A stretch of 11,511 nucleotides of DNA from Victivallales bacterium (GCA_017431185.1 JAFRLP010000221.1:1-11511); one strand, 5' to 3'; counted from the stretch's first letter, positions 1 to 7,202 are shown. Notes: a model not told the origin generated them from the sequence alone. Program-made: numbers and translations.

Positions 1-1548
1 GCTGGTGCTGAGTTGAAAACCGGCCGGCCGGAACTCGGTAAGCCGTGCAAACGATCCAATGATGGGATTATAAACGATCACGGGGGCAATCTTCTTTCCG
101 TCAATCTGCCACTCCAGCCGGTCTTCGCTGCAGACTAGCCTGGAAACGGCGGTTCTCCGTTTTTTTAGCATGTTGCGGATCTCATCGTCGGAGGCCGCAG
201 GTGATTTGCTGTAAACCAGTTGTTTTTTCATCATCGGCTGCTGGAACCAGGGTTCGAGACCGGGATCGACCAGCCGCAGACTCCATTTTCGGAGCATGAG
301 TTTTGCGGGGTTTCCGGCCATCGAGACCAGCAAACGCAGACTTGTGCACTGTGGCGGGATCTTGAAGTAGTTGAAATATTCGATGTCGCAGTGGATTCCG
401 CAGAAACTGCTCAGTTCCGACAGTGGCATGGGGCGATATGACGGACAGATGGTGTTGGAATCGATCTTGTGCAGAGCGTTCCGGCTGCCATCTTTGTCCA
501 GAAACTCCAGGAAGAACATCGCCCTGCTGCCGTAACTCCATTCGTTTTTTCGGAAAACCAGATCAGTGCGGAGATGCGTTCCGCCCCTGACCGGTACGGT
601 TTGAACCGTTTTTGCGAAAAGTGGTGACTCGGTTCCGCCGGCAAAATCAAAAACCGGGCAATCGTTTTCGAAGACGACGTTCAGGGCCGTTTCCGGTGCT
701 TCCGTCTTCCAATTCCGGAAAACGGGTTCGGGTATGGCGATTTCGGGGAATTGCTTAAGGTCGCCGTCAAATCCGTAAGGAACAATGTCCAGCGGCATCC
801 CTGAAGCAATGACGATATCATCGATCAGCCCCTGAAAACTTACATTGTAATCCCGTCCGCCCAGTTCCATGGCATTGAAATCGCACAGTGCTCCGTTTTT
901 CAGACTTTCTCCTGCAAGTTTACGATCGACATACAGTCTTTGCCGCCCCGGTTCCCAGCACAATGTGATTTTGTGCCAGCTGCGTTCAGCCCATTCTTTT
1001 ACAGGCAGCGAAAGTGCGGTCGATGTTCCGTCGGAGAAAACAAACCTGGCCCAGAGCTGCCGGTTCTGGATATACAGGCCGATCTCAGACTTGTCCGAAG
1101 ATTCTCCCAGGGGAGCTCCAGGGGAACGGCGAAAGAGCCTCATGATGTAATTCAGCGAAAAATCCTCTCGCTCCGTTTTCCTCCATGCCTGCTTCTGGTT
1201 AAAAAACGGGGAGACCCACAATTCGCAGTATCCTTTTTGGGACGGAAAATCCTTCAGGTCGGTATAAACGATTGCGGGTAGCGGGTGCGTCAGCGGTATC
1301 CGGGCAACCGATTGGAAATCCTGCAGATTTTCCATGGCGAAAATCGCGGCCCTGCTGGTGATGCCTCCACCCGTGACCGACAGGTGGTCCTTTACGCTGT
1401 TATAGTAGGACGGGGCTGAGGGCCGTCCGTTGTTCCATCCCTCCATTTTTGCAAAGTTACAGTGCAGAAAATCGTCGGCAGAAACCCTGGCGGTCAAGAT
1501 CAGCACACAGACGCATAAGCAGGGGAATAGCGGTTGGGAAAGGGACAT
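1..1548 (-). CDS. Secreted LamG-like domain protein, putative glycoside hydrolase N-terminal part (partial, 3' end off the window)
   Basis: An open frame of 516 codons runs from ATG at 1548 to the left edge without a stop, so the C-terminal part is missing. Residues 1-24 look like a Sec signal peptide, with a hydrophobic Cys/Leu/Val core and a likely cut after VSA24; the n-region has no Lys or Arg. Residues about 150-255 resemble a LamG/concanavalin-like jelly roll: W191-H-K-I-T, L205-Y-V-D and G240-L-I-D-D-I are typical strand motifs. The last visible stretch (about 468-516, with V.SEDRLEWQIDGKKIAPVI and an EF.PAGF motif) resembles the lead-in to a GH42-like TIM barrel in large Lentisphaerota hydrolases. 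The catalytic region is outside the window, so enzyme activity is inference. The start is supported by AGGAGA at 1557-1562, 8 bases upstream. It is the third gene of the LacI regulator/pseudopilin operon and probably acts on an extracytoplasmic glycan. It could also be a non-catalytic carbohydrate-binding protein. Confidence 0.72.
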   Translation of the reverse strand, partial: MSLSQPLFPCLCVCVLILTARVSADDFLHCNFAKMEGWNNGRPSAPSYYNSVKDHLSVTGGGITSRAAIFAMENLQDFQSVARIPLTHPLPAIVYTDLKDFPSQKGYCELWVSPFFNQKQAWRKTEREDFSLNYIMRLFRRSPGAPLGESSDKSEIGLYIQNRQLWARFVFSDGTSTALSLPVKEWAERSWHKITLCWEPGRQRLYVDRKLAGESLKNGALCDFNAMELGGRDYNVSFQGLIDDIVIASGMPLDIVPYGFDGDLKQFPEIAIPEPVFRNWKTEAPETALNVVFENDCPVFDFAGGTESPLFAKTVQTVPVRGGTHLRTDLVFRKNEWSYGSRAMFFLEFLDKDGSRNALHKIDSNTICPSYRPMPLSELSSFCGIHCDIEYFNYFKIPPQCTSLRLLVSMAGNPAKLMLRKWSLRLVDPGLEPWFQQPMMKKQLVYSKSPAASDDEIRNMLKKRRTAVSRLVCSEDRLEWQIDGKKIAPVIVYNPIIGSFARLTEFRPAGFQLSTS

Positions 1549-1556
1549 TGAATCTT

Positions 1557-1562
1557 TCTCCT
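1557..1562 (-). promoter_or_regulatory. Shine-Dalgarno for the LamG-like gene
   Basis: AGGAGA on the minus strand, 8 bases before the ATG at 1548. It fixes the start of the secreted protein and lies in the 32-base gap after the pseudopilin stop codon. Confidence 0.7.
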
Positions 1563-1580
1563 GAATGAATTGGGAATGCG

Positions 1581-2366
1581 TTACGGTTTACCTGTATGGG
1601 TCAGTTTGTCCCATGCAGCGTCTCTGGTCGGGAAAATGTCGATATTGATACTGCTGACGTGCATGTCGCCGAAAAGATAGTTCCCGCTGCTGCGGTGGCA
1701 CTTGTTGGGATAAGTGTTCCCTGTGGCCTGATCGCTCGCCGAGAGGCTGATGAATGGCGACGCATAACTCGCACCGCAAGATGCTGCATGACCGACATAG
1801 TTGCCGTTGGTGGGACGTTCCCACAGCAGCACGAGTTCACTCGGCTTTTTCTTTACCCGGTCCAGGCGTCCGAACCCAAGGGAATAGTAGGGCGTATCCC
1901 GAGTGCCGTGTTTCATGTAGTACTCCGATGTATTGTCCTCAAAGACCATTATGTTCACTGCATAGGTCCGGGGGGCATGGCTGAAACGGCATGCGCTGCC
2001 GTGTCTTCCGACTGTCCGCCTGATTGGATCCGCAATGCAGAGAAAATCTTTGGGACCCGACAGAAATTTGCCATCCAGAAGAAGGGCATCCCAGATGTCT
2101 TTGTCAACAGGAGCAGGTGAATACATGACTGCTGGCGGGAGCCTGTCGTATGAGTCGTCGTACAATGCAAGCGAAAGGCCAATCTGTTTTTCGGAATAGA
2201 GGCAATGGACGGACTTCGCTTTCATGCGTGCCTTGTTCAGCGCTGGCAGCAGCATGGATGCGAGTATCGCGATTATCGCGATAACGACAAGAAGTTCAAT
2301 CAAGGTGAAAAGGCCAATCGTCCGATTTATTTGTCGCTTGTTCTTTTTCATCAAAAATCTCATCAT
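1581..2366 (-). CDS. Type II secretion-like pseudopilin (prepilin-type N-terminal domain, H-X9-D C-terminal motif)
   Basis: A 261-residue protein with a class III (prepilin) signal: a basic leader (residues 1-19, rich in Lys/Arg), then [20 protein letters not shown] as one hydrophobic helix, then the LLPALNKAR segment. The processed residue would be F20, with the conserved Glu as the fifth mature residue (E24). The residue before the cut is Leu19 rather than the usual Gly; a Gly stands one place earlier. Near the C-terminus a His is followed nine residues later by Asp ([15 protein letters not shown]), a variant of the H-X9-DG motif of the DUF1559-like pseudopilins abundant in Lentisphaerota and Planctomycetota. 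The globular part has paired Cys residues. The role of such single pseudopilins next to hydrolase genes is not established; a minor pilin or substrate-associated pseudopilin of a secretion system is the usual guess. It lies 12 bases after the LacI-type gene and 32 before the LamG-like gene. The start could instead be the Met-Lys-Lys at 2351; the upstream AAGAGA favours 2366. Confidence 0.88.
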   Translation of the reverse strand: MMRFLMKKNKRQINRTIGLFTLIELLVVIAIIAILASMLLPALNKARMKAKSVHCLYSEKQIGLSLALYDDSYDRLPPAVMYSPAPVDKDIWDALLLDGKFLSGPKDFLCIADPIRRTVGRHGSACRFSHAPRTYAVNIMVFEDNTSEYYMKHGTRDTPYYSLGFGRLDRVKKKPSELVLLWERPTNGNYVGHAASCGASYASPFISLSASDQATGNTYPNKCHRSSGNYLFGDMHVSSINIDIFPTRDAAWDKLTHTGKP

Positions 2367-2378
2367 TTTTTTTTCTCT

Positions 2379-3446
2379 TTATTGAATTGTTCCGTCTGAT
2401 TTCACCGCTGGGGGTGTCGGCATCTCCAGCCGACAGTCATAGTATTTTTCCACGCAGGAAAAATCTTTGGCGAAAAGCGTGTCGAACACATCGGGCATCA
2501 GTGCGCGGTAGGGAAAGCGCAATACTGCAGTCGCCTCGGATTTTCGGATGTCCCCTGGCGGCTCCACAACCGCGATCCGTACCGTCTCAGGCAGACCGAG
2601 GTAGCAATGCAGCCCGTTTGCCTGGGCGGAGTATTCTTCCCTCAGGGAAGTTGAGGGCAGGAACAGCCCGTCGAAAGGTTCTCTGCGCCAGGCTTCCTGG
2701 ATGCATTGCCGAAGGCTGCCGTTCTCCTTCAGTATGGGAATCGGGATGACCTGCCGATAGGAACTGCCGCGCAGACGCAGGACGTAATCATATCCGACCA
2801 GCACGGGATGGCCTGGTTCGTGCATGTAGCGGGCAAACGCGCAGCAGGCGATTCTTCGACTGCCTGAATCCATCAGATGCCTGATTGCCTGAACTATCCC
2901 ATCCGCAGTCCGAATCACGAATTGCGCCATGGCTTTCAACTGCGGCGCATAATAGCTGCGCCAGAACAGGTCCCGCAGCACGACTGCGACGCGGCAGCCG
3001 CGACGCTGCAGCATGATGGCCGTCGTCATCTCGTAGGCCGAATGGAACAGCACTGGCTCGCCCGCTTTGATGCATTCCAGTCGATCCCAGTCTGGAATCA
3101 CTGGATTGTTTCGGCACAAGCCAACGACAAAATTCAGTTTGATCTGGTTTTCCGCCGTGTATCTTTGCAGTTCATGGTAAAATAGCAGATGGTTCTCCGA
3201 CGGCGGATGTTCCAGATAATCTTCGTAAGGTATCACGCAATAAACCATCCGTTGGCGCGGTTTCCGGGACTGCTGTGTCCGAAGGGCCAGTTTCTGGAAG
3301 TCGTAGCCGTGCCTCTCCAGGGCTGCCACCACTTTTTTCTGGACTGCCTCCGAGACCTGCCCGACCGCCTTGCCATGCAGTATCCGCGAGACCGTCATCT
3401 GGCTCACTCCCGTCTCTTCCGCTATGACTTTCAGCGTTACCTTCAT
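2379..3446 (-). CDS. LacI-family transcriptional regulator
   Basis: A 355-residue protein. Residues about 3-26 form a typical LacI helix-turn-helix (TLKVIAEETGVSQMTVSRIL), with the recognition helix around S15-Q16-M17-T18-V19-S20-R21. A basic linker at about 55-68 replaces the usual hinge-helix motif. From about residue 68 (VYCVIPYEDY) to the end it resembles a periplasmic-binding-protein-like effector domain, but the middle is divergent, so the ligand cannot be guessed. Family members bind palindromic operators and release or bind DNA on sensing a sugar. It is the first gene of an operon with the pseudopilin and the LamG-like protein, so it probably controls that operon and itself. The start at 3446 gives the standard N-terminal length for the HTH and has GGAAG at 3453-3457 upstream. 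A near-consensus promoter and an inverted repeat precede it. Confidence 0.9.
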   Translation of the reverse strand: MKVTLKVIAEETGVSQMTVSRILHGKAVGQVSEAVQKKVVAALERHGYDFQKLALRTQQSRKPRQRMVYCVIPYEDYLEHPPSENHLLFYHELQRYTAENQIKLNFVVGLCRNNPVIPDWDRLECIKAGEPVLFHSAYEMTTAIMLQRRGCRVAVVLRDLFWRSYYAPQLKAMAQFVIRTADGIVQAIRHLMDSGSRRIACCAFARYMHEPGHPVLVGYDYVLRLRGSSYRQVIPIPILKENGSLRQCIQEAWRREPFDGLFLPSTSLREEYSAQANGLHCYLGLPETVRIAVVEPPGDIRKSEATAVLRFPYRALMPDVFDTLFAKDFSCVEKYYDCRLEMPTPPAVKSDGTIQ

Positions 3447-3455
3447 GCAGGGCTT

Positions 3456-3479
3456 CCGTTAATTCTTTTTTTTTAACGG
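3456..3479. promoter_or_regulatory. Inverted repeat, candidate operator in the regulator leader
   Basis: Perfect 7-base arms CCGTTAA (3456-3462) and TTAACGG (3473-3479) are separated by a 10-base T-rich spacer. The element lies between the -10 box and the start codon of the LacI-type gene, and one arm overlaps its Shine-Dalgarno (3453-3457). The position suits autorepression. Classical LacI operators have little or no spacer, so another factor or an RNA hairpin hiding the ribosome site is also possible. Confidence 0.4.
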
Positions 3480-3481
3480 TA

Positions 3482-3509
3482 AATATATCTGCTCCCGCCT
3501 TTCTGTCAA
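3482..3509 (-). promoter_or_regulatory. Sigma70-type promoter of the LacI regulator/pseudopilin operon
   Basis: On the minus strand TTGACA (3504-3509) is a perfect -35 box and TATATT (3482-3487) matches the -10 consensus in 5 of 6 bases, with a 16-base spacer. It lies about 36 bases before the regulator ATG and faces the three-gene operon. Confidence 0.7.
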
Positions 3510-3537
3510 GTCCTTTTTTTGTTTTTTTCAAACTGGA

Positions 3538-3616
3538 ACTCCCAAACTCCGAAACTCCACACGGCGAAAGCAATGTACCGTTGCTTTCGCTACTGGGAGT
3601 ATTGGAGTTTGGGAGT
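3538..3616. repeat. 79-base palindromic element (long imperfect hairpin)
   Basis: Outer arms ACTCCCAAACTCC (3538-3550) and GGAGTTTGGGAGT (3604-3616) are perfectly complementary over 13 bases. Inner arms GCGAAAGCAA (3564-3573) and TTGCTTTCGC (3581-3590) are perfect over 10 bases around a 7-base loop. The 13-base stretches between them pair at about half their positions. The left arm also contains tandem AAACTCC units. It lies between the stop of the MlaA-hydrolase gene (3655) and the regulator promoter. No T-run follows it on either strand, so it is not a classical terminator. A REP- or MITE-like dispersed intergenic repeat is more likely; it may still stabilise or end the upstream transcript. 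Confidence 0.7.
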
Positions 3617-3654
3617 GGAGGATGTGAAAATAGCTCTAAATCCAGCCGTTTGGC

Positions 3655-5559
3655 TCAGTCCAGGATTTCGAGGACTCGTTTCTGGTAGTCGGGGCGGTGG
3701 TGGTTGCCAGTGTGACCGCCGTCGGGGAGGATTGTGGCGCGAGGACCCAGGGTGGTGCGATACCACTCCAGGTCGGTCTCCGTGACCAGAAAGTCATCCG
3801 CATTGTGGATGACGAAAACGCGGGGATTGGCGGCCAGTTCGGAAGTGTGTGCGGTGATGGCCAGTTCGTCCGCCATCTGTGGGAGCTCTGCCTGCTGCTT
3901 CTTTGTGGCGCAGTATTGCGGGAGCACATCGACTTGGGCGTATCCAGTCCAGCCGCAGTTTATGGCATCCGCCAGTGTGGGGGCGGCGTACTGGAAGCCT
4001 TGTTGACGGACGGTTTGGTTGCGGAGACGGGTGAGGCAGGTCATGACGTCCAGCAGGGGCAGGTGCATATACAGACCAATCAGGTACTTCGACTCCTCGC
4101 GAGTCAGCGGAAGTTCCATGGCGCAAGTGTCTCCGCTGTTCAGCAATCCCGCAATGCGTCGAGCCAAATCACGGACTGCCGCCTCCTTGTCTGGCACATC
4201 CCATTTTTCGGGCAGACGCGCCCATTCGTCAATGACCTGAAGTGCGTGGAAGGGACGCAATGGCGGGTTGAGAGCCAGAAATCTGTCACAGCGGAACGAG
4301 AGTTTCCGGGCTGCCAGGAACAGGGTGTTGATTCCGCCAAGGGACCAGCCGAGGATGGAGCAGGATTCCCCGCCCCGTCCTGGATGGCGGCGGGCGAAGT
4401 CGGCAAGAGCCAGGGAGACGCCTTTTTCCAGGGCAACTACGTCCTGAAGGAAGTTTCCTGGAGCGCTGGCGGTGTCGGCGGTGGATGTGGCGCGGATGAA
4501 TTCAGGGGTCATCGTGGAACTGAAGGCGATGACCGACCAGCCGCGCTCATGGAATAGTTCGGCCATTGCGCAGGTGGCGTTGTCCAGCCTGTGTCCGCCG
4601 AGACCAGGCAGGATGACCAGGACACGCGGAGGCTTGCCGCTGCGGTCAAAGCGTTTGCGCGGCCAGCAGGTATAGCGCAATGGTCTGGCTCCAGGAGTCA
4701 GTTGGATGGCGTGGTCTATCCCGCTGTCGCGGAACAGTTCGCCGTGCGGTTTGAGTTGCAGCGCCTCCAGAGAAGGTTCGGGGTTGGGAGGCGGAGCCGG
4801 CAGGTCGATGCAGTTTACGTCAGCCTCTCTGTCAATCACGCTGGCCAGGCGCGCCAGTTCGTATGGCGAGTAGATGGTCTCGCTGAGTTGGCGCACGCCG
4901 GGGGCATTGTCCAGTGCTCTGCTGAGCGTGCAGGAGCCATTGACCGCCAGCGCGGGCTCGCTGGGCAGGAGGATGCTGGCCAGGTTGAAGGGAAGACCCA
5001 GAAGATAGCCCGCCGCGTCTCGGGCGCTGCTGGAGCCCAGGAACGGGAGATTGAGGTAGCAGCCAGGACCCATGCCCCAGACCGCGAAGGTTTGTCCGAA
5101 ATCCTCGTCATGCCGCGGAATCTCCCAACGGCTGGCCTGGTCGCGGAAGCCAAGTACGCCGACCGTGGTGTTGACTCCGAAGCGCCTGGTTTCGTCCCAT
5201 GCCCCGCTCCAGTCGCCTTGCAGGCAGGTGCTGGCCAGTCTCAGCGGGTAGGAGAGGTTGTGCGCGAAGTTGCCGATGCCTGTGCGGACGCACTGGGGAG
5301 CCGCCCATTTGTAGAACACCCCGAATGGGTAGAGCAGGTAGTTGTTGAGTGCGCCGTTGAAATACATCACGGCTCGGTTGGCGCCCTCCAGTGGGTCATT
5401 GATTGGGGCGTCGTAGAGGACGGCTCCGACTGGGGCGGAGGTATTGTCGCTGGAACAATGCGCCCGATAGGCGTTGGGACGCTTCGGCAACGTGGCGCAC
5501 CCGCACAACAGAACGGCGGACAAGAGCGCGAGTAGGCGAATGGATGGCGATATCCGCAT
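3655..5559 (-). CDS. MlaA (VacJ)-alpha/beta hydrolase fusion lipoprotein
   Basis: A 634-residue protein. Residues 1-21 are a lipoprotein signal with lipobox L18-C-G-C21, so Cys21 should be lipidated. Residues about 53-235 match the MlaA/VacJ domain: DPLEGANRAVMYFN (55-68), VRTGIGNFAHNL (91-102), GVNTTVGVLGF (128-138), HDEDFGQT (150-157) and a WGMGPG..LNLPFLG..S.RDAAGY segment (161-185). MlaA is the outer-membrane component that extracts misplaced phospholipid for retrograde transport. After a Pro-rich linker (about 254-263), residues about 310-634 form an alpha/beta hydrolase: VLVILPGLGGHR (313-324, oxyanion region), nucleophile elbow GWSLGG with Ser406, an acid at Asp588 or Asp589 (HNADDF), and His616 (DGGHTG). 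Usual MlaA proteins are about 230-280 residues, so the fusion more than doubles the length. The full set of residues suggests an active esterase or lipase tied to the lipid-handling domain, but the substrate is inference. No other mla gene is nearby. The start has only a weak upstream GAG. Confidence 0.9.
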   Translation of the reverse strand: MRISPSIRLLALLSAVLLCGCATLPKRPNAYRAHCSSDNTSAPVGAVLYDAPINDPLEGANRAVMYFNGALNNYLLYPFGVFYKWAAPQCVRTGIGNFAHNLSYPLRLASTCLQGDWSGAWDETRRFGVNTTVGVLGFRDQASRWEIPRHDEDFGQTFAVWGMGPGCYLNLPFLGSSSARDAAGYLLGLPFNLASILLPSEPALAVNGSCTLSRALDNAPGVRQLSETIYSPYELARLASVIDREADVNCIDLPAPPPNPEPSLEALQLKPHGELFRDSGIDHAIQLTPGARPLRYTCWPRKRFDRSGKPPRVLVILPGLGGHRLDNATCAMAELFHERGWSVIAFSSTMTPEFIRATSTADTASAPGNFLQDVVALEKGVSLALADFARRHPGRGGESCSILGWSLGGINTLFLAARKLSFRCDRFLALNPPLRPFHALQVIDEWARLPEKWDVPDKEAAVRDLARRIAGLLNSGDTCAMELPLTREESKYLIGLYMHLPLLDVMTCLTRLRNQTVRQQGFQYAAPTLADAINCGWTGYAQVDVLPQYCATKKQQAELPQMADELAITAHTSELAANPRVFVIHNADDFLVTETDLEWYRTTLGPRATILPDGGHTGNHHRPDYQKRVLEILD

Positions 5560-5580
5560 GAGAAAGTCTCAAAAGTGGAG

Positions 5581-5598
5581 GTATTTCGTCTAAAATAC
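5581..5598. promoter_or_regulatory. Small inverted repeat upstream of the MlaA-hydrolase gene
   Basis: GTATTT (5581-5586) and AAATAC (5593-5598) are perfect 6-base arms around a 6-base centre, 22 bases in front of the lipoprotein start. It could be an operator or chance in AT-rich sequence. No convincing -35/-10 pair was found for this gene. Confidence 0.25.
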
Positions 5599-5608
5599 AA
5601 AAAATCAC

Positions 5609-5660
5609 GGGCATAAGTTACCATTTCCAAGGCACTTTTCAAGCCAACTGTAGATAAATT
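5609..5660. repeat. Direct repeat copy 1 flanking the AbiE-type module
   Basis: A 52-base sequence starting GGGCATAAGTTACCAT and ending ACTGTAGATAAATT is repeated in the same orientation at 7222-7273. The copies differ at six positions (46 of 52 identical, no gaps). Copy 1 lies in the upstream region of the MlaA-hydrolase gene, about 190 bases before the AbiEi start. An 8-base G run follows at 5667-5674. Confidence 0.9.
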
Positions 5661-5783
5661 GCCCCAGGGGGGGGAAATTCCAAACGCACTCTTTTTGCTC
5701 CCAAATTGTGCATCTGGGATTTCAATCCTCCGTATTATCTTCTGGAAATCTGAGACACATTTTCTGTTTTTTGAAGAACCAAG

Positions 5784-5811
5784 TTGCAGACTCCTGAATC
5801 AACACTATATT
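5784..5811 (+). promoter_or_regulatory. Candidate promoter of the AbiE-type operon
   Basis: TATATT (5806-5811) matches the -10 consensus in 5 of 6 bases. TTGCAG (5784-5789) is a poor -35 box with a 16-base spacer. It lies about 40 bases before the AbiEi ATG and is the best candidate in the region. Confidence 0.45.
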
Positions 5812-5824
5812 AATGTCAAAACAA

Positions 5825-5838
5825 TCCCTAAAAAGGGA
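5825..5838. promoter_or_regulatory. Palindrome over the AbiEi ribosome-binding region
   Basis: TCCCT and AGGGA arms flank a central AAAA (TCCCTAAAAAGGGA). The right arm contains the only Shine-Dalgarno-like AGGGA upstream of AbiEi, about 12 bases from the ATG. AbiEi-type antitoxins are known to repress their own operon at inverted repeats, so this may be an operator site or an RNA element. With 5-base arms, chance is possible. Confidence 0.3.
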
Positions 5839-5850
5839 ATAATTTGACAG

Positions 5851-6381
5851 ATGAAACTTTACGACAACATAAATGCCACGGCGATTTCCAACTATGGGCT
5901 GATTACATCCGCCCAGGCCACGGAACTTGGCGTCCGTCTCAAGGATCTGCTCGAATGGGTGAAAATCGGGCGATTGGAGAAGTGCTGGCGTGGCGTTTAC
6001 CGCCTCGTACATTATCTTCCTACAGAATACGATCGCTATGCTGAGGCGTTGGCGACTGTTGGAAACGATGCCATGATATGGGGGGAAAGCGTTCTGGCGA
6101 TGCACAATCTAGCTATGGTGAATCCAGAGAAGATTGATGTTGCGACGACACGCCGTGTACGCAGAGAACTGCCTGCCTGGATAGATCTTATAAGGCTTCA
6201 GGATGAACCACCGCATGATTTTTTCAATGGCATCCGTTGTCAGCCACTGGCGGAAGCCTTCAGATATTGCAAGGGGAAAGTCATGACGCACCGTCTCGCG
6301 GAGGCTGTCCGGGAGGCTGAACAGAAGGGGCTTCTTGGCCTCACAGAAGCTGAAGTACTGAAAAAGGATTTTCCATTATGA
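5851..6381 (+). CDS. AbiEi-type antitoxin (type IV toxin-antitoxin, winged helix regulator)
   Basis: A 176-residue protein. Residues about 5-52 match the AbiEi N-terminal winged helix: an SNYGLITSAQATELGV segment, then LLEWVKIGRLEKCWRGVYRL. The segment W77-GESVLAMHNLA fits the conserved (S/E)ALxxHGL-like region that follows in this family. The C-terminal half (LAEAFRYC..., LAEAVREAEQKGLL) is helical and would be the antitoxin part. Family members neutralise the cognate nucleotidyltransferase toxin without stable binding and repress their own promoter. An in-frame TGA at 5845-5847 makes ATG 5851 the first possible ATG start. Its stop overlaps the next ATG by four bases (ATGA, 6378-6381), so the two are translationally coupled. 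It is transcribed opposite to every other real gene in the window and lies between two 52-base direct repeats. Confidence 0.85.
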   Translation: MKLYDNINATAISNYGLITSAQATELGVRLKDLLEWVKIGRLEKCWRGVYRLVHYLPTEYDRYAEALATVGNDAMIWGESVLAMHNLAMVNPEKIDVATTRRVRRELPAWIDLIRLQDEPPHDFFNGIRCQPLAEAFRYCKGKVMTHRLAEAVREAEQKGLLGLTEAEVLKKDFPL

Positions 6382-7202
6382 ATCGCCCCAATACTTGTGC
6401 CAACCTCATCAAAGCCATAAACTCGCTTTTCAAGGACAAAGACACGGTGCGACTTTCCCGTGCGATGGGCAATGTCATCGTCGCCCAGATGCTTCCCGAT
6501 GGTGTCGTAAAGGGTGGTAGTTCGCTGATGTTCCGCTATGGCGGACAGGCCACGCGCTATACCAGGGACATGGACACAGCCAGAATGATGGAACTAGGAG
6601 CATACCTTCGGTTGCTGGAGACTTCTTTGAACAGTGGCTGGAATGGATTCACGGGGAAGATTGTCATGGTCACGCCGCCTAAGCCGAAGGACGTCCCACT
6701 AGCCTACATCATGATGCCATTTGACATCAAACTGAACTACTGCGGTCGCTCTTGGCAGACCATCCGCATTGAGATTGGCCATAATGAGATTGGCGATGCA
6801 GATGAATTCGAGGAAATTCTCCCCGAAGACTTGGCGGCAGTGTTCGAGGCACTGTCCTTCCCGCGTCCAGAGCCAATACATGTGATGAGGCTTTCCCATC
6901 AGATCGCCCAGAAACTCCATGCAGTGTCCGAGGCTGGAAGCGAACGTGCGCATGACCTTGTTGACCTCCAACTTATTGTTGCCCATTCTGAACTTGACAT
7001 GAAGGAGGTTTGTTCAAAGTGCCGTCGTCTGTTTGATTACAGGCGGATGCAGTCATGGCCTCCGACAATAGCCAAGGGAGCTGAATGGGATGAATTGTAT
7101 CAGAACGCAAAAGGCAATCTTCACGTACTTCAAACGGTTGATGAGGCTATAGCATGGGCGAATGAGCTGATTGCCAGAATAGAGGACAGTAATGAGAGTT
7201 GA
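6378..7202 (+). CDS. AbiEii-type nucleotidyltransferase toxin
   Basis: A 274-residue protein with the DNA polymerase beta-like nucleotidyltransferase pattern of AbiEii/DUF1814 toxins. KGGSSL (45-50) is followed by R60-Y-T-R-D-M-D66, where Asp64 and Asp66 should bind the metal. PFDIKLN (114-120) is a candidate third catalytic strand, and the QKLHA...R.HDLVDL segment (178-197) carries the Lys179, Asp193 and Asp196 typical of the family. The length is normal for the family. Such enzymes transfer nucleotides and halt growth or abort phage infection; related MenA enzymes act on tRNA. The substrate of this protein cannot be read from sequence. All key residues appear present, so it is probably functional. 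It overlaps AbiEi by ATGA. Direct repeat copy 2 begins about 20 bases after its stop. Confidence 0.87.
   Translation: MNRPNTCANLIKAINSLFKDKDTVRLSRAMGNVIVAQMLPDGVVKGGSSLMFRYGGQATRYTRDMDTARMMELGAYLRLLETSLNSGWNGFTGKIVMVTPPKPKDVPLAYIMMPFDIKLNYCGRSWQTIRIEIGHNEIGDADEFEEILPEDLAAVFEALSFPRPEPIHVMRLSHQIAQKLHAVSEAGSERAHDLVDLQLIVAHSELDMKEVCSKCRRLFDYRRMQSWPPTIAKGAEWDELYQNAKGNLHVLQTVDEAIAWANELIARIEDSNES

Larger units (their letters stand above)
5661..5850. other. Control region between the lipoprotein gene and the AbiE-type module
   Basis: This gene-free, fairly AT-rich stretch follows direct repeat copy 1. It holds a G8 run at 5667-5674, a likely promoter at 5784-5811 and a small palindrome at 5825-5838. 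No credible small gene was seen: the short frames here lack ribosome sites and any recognisable pattern. Confidence 0.6.

Noticed and set aside
1596..2120. 174-codon plus-strand open frame
   Set aside because: Antisense to the first pseudopilin, which has a clear signature.
3643..3654. AGCC-GTTT-GGCT mini-hairpin just after the MlaA-hydrolase stop, as a terminator
   Set aside because: A four-base stem followed by only a broken T-rich stretch is too weak to call.
3697..4557. 286-codon plus-strand open frame
   Set aside because: Shadow of the hydrolase half of the MlaA fusion; no recognisable motif.
4591..5535. 314-codon plus-strand open frame
   Set aside because: Antisense to the MlaA-hydrolase gene, with Arg/Val/Gly-rich low-pattern sequence and no ribosome site worth noting.
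5609..5660. Promoter for the MlaA-hydrolase gene inside repeat copy 1 (minus-strand TTGAAA or TTGGAA as -35)
   Set aside because: No acceptable -10 box at the right distance; matches are no better than chance.
5667..5674. Run of eight G as a phase-variation tract
   Set aside because: It lies outside any gene and not between a credible -35/-10 pair. It may simply be a repeat-edge or sequencing feature.
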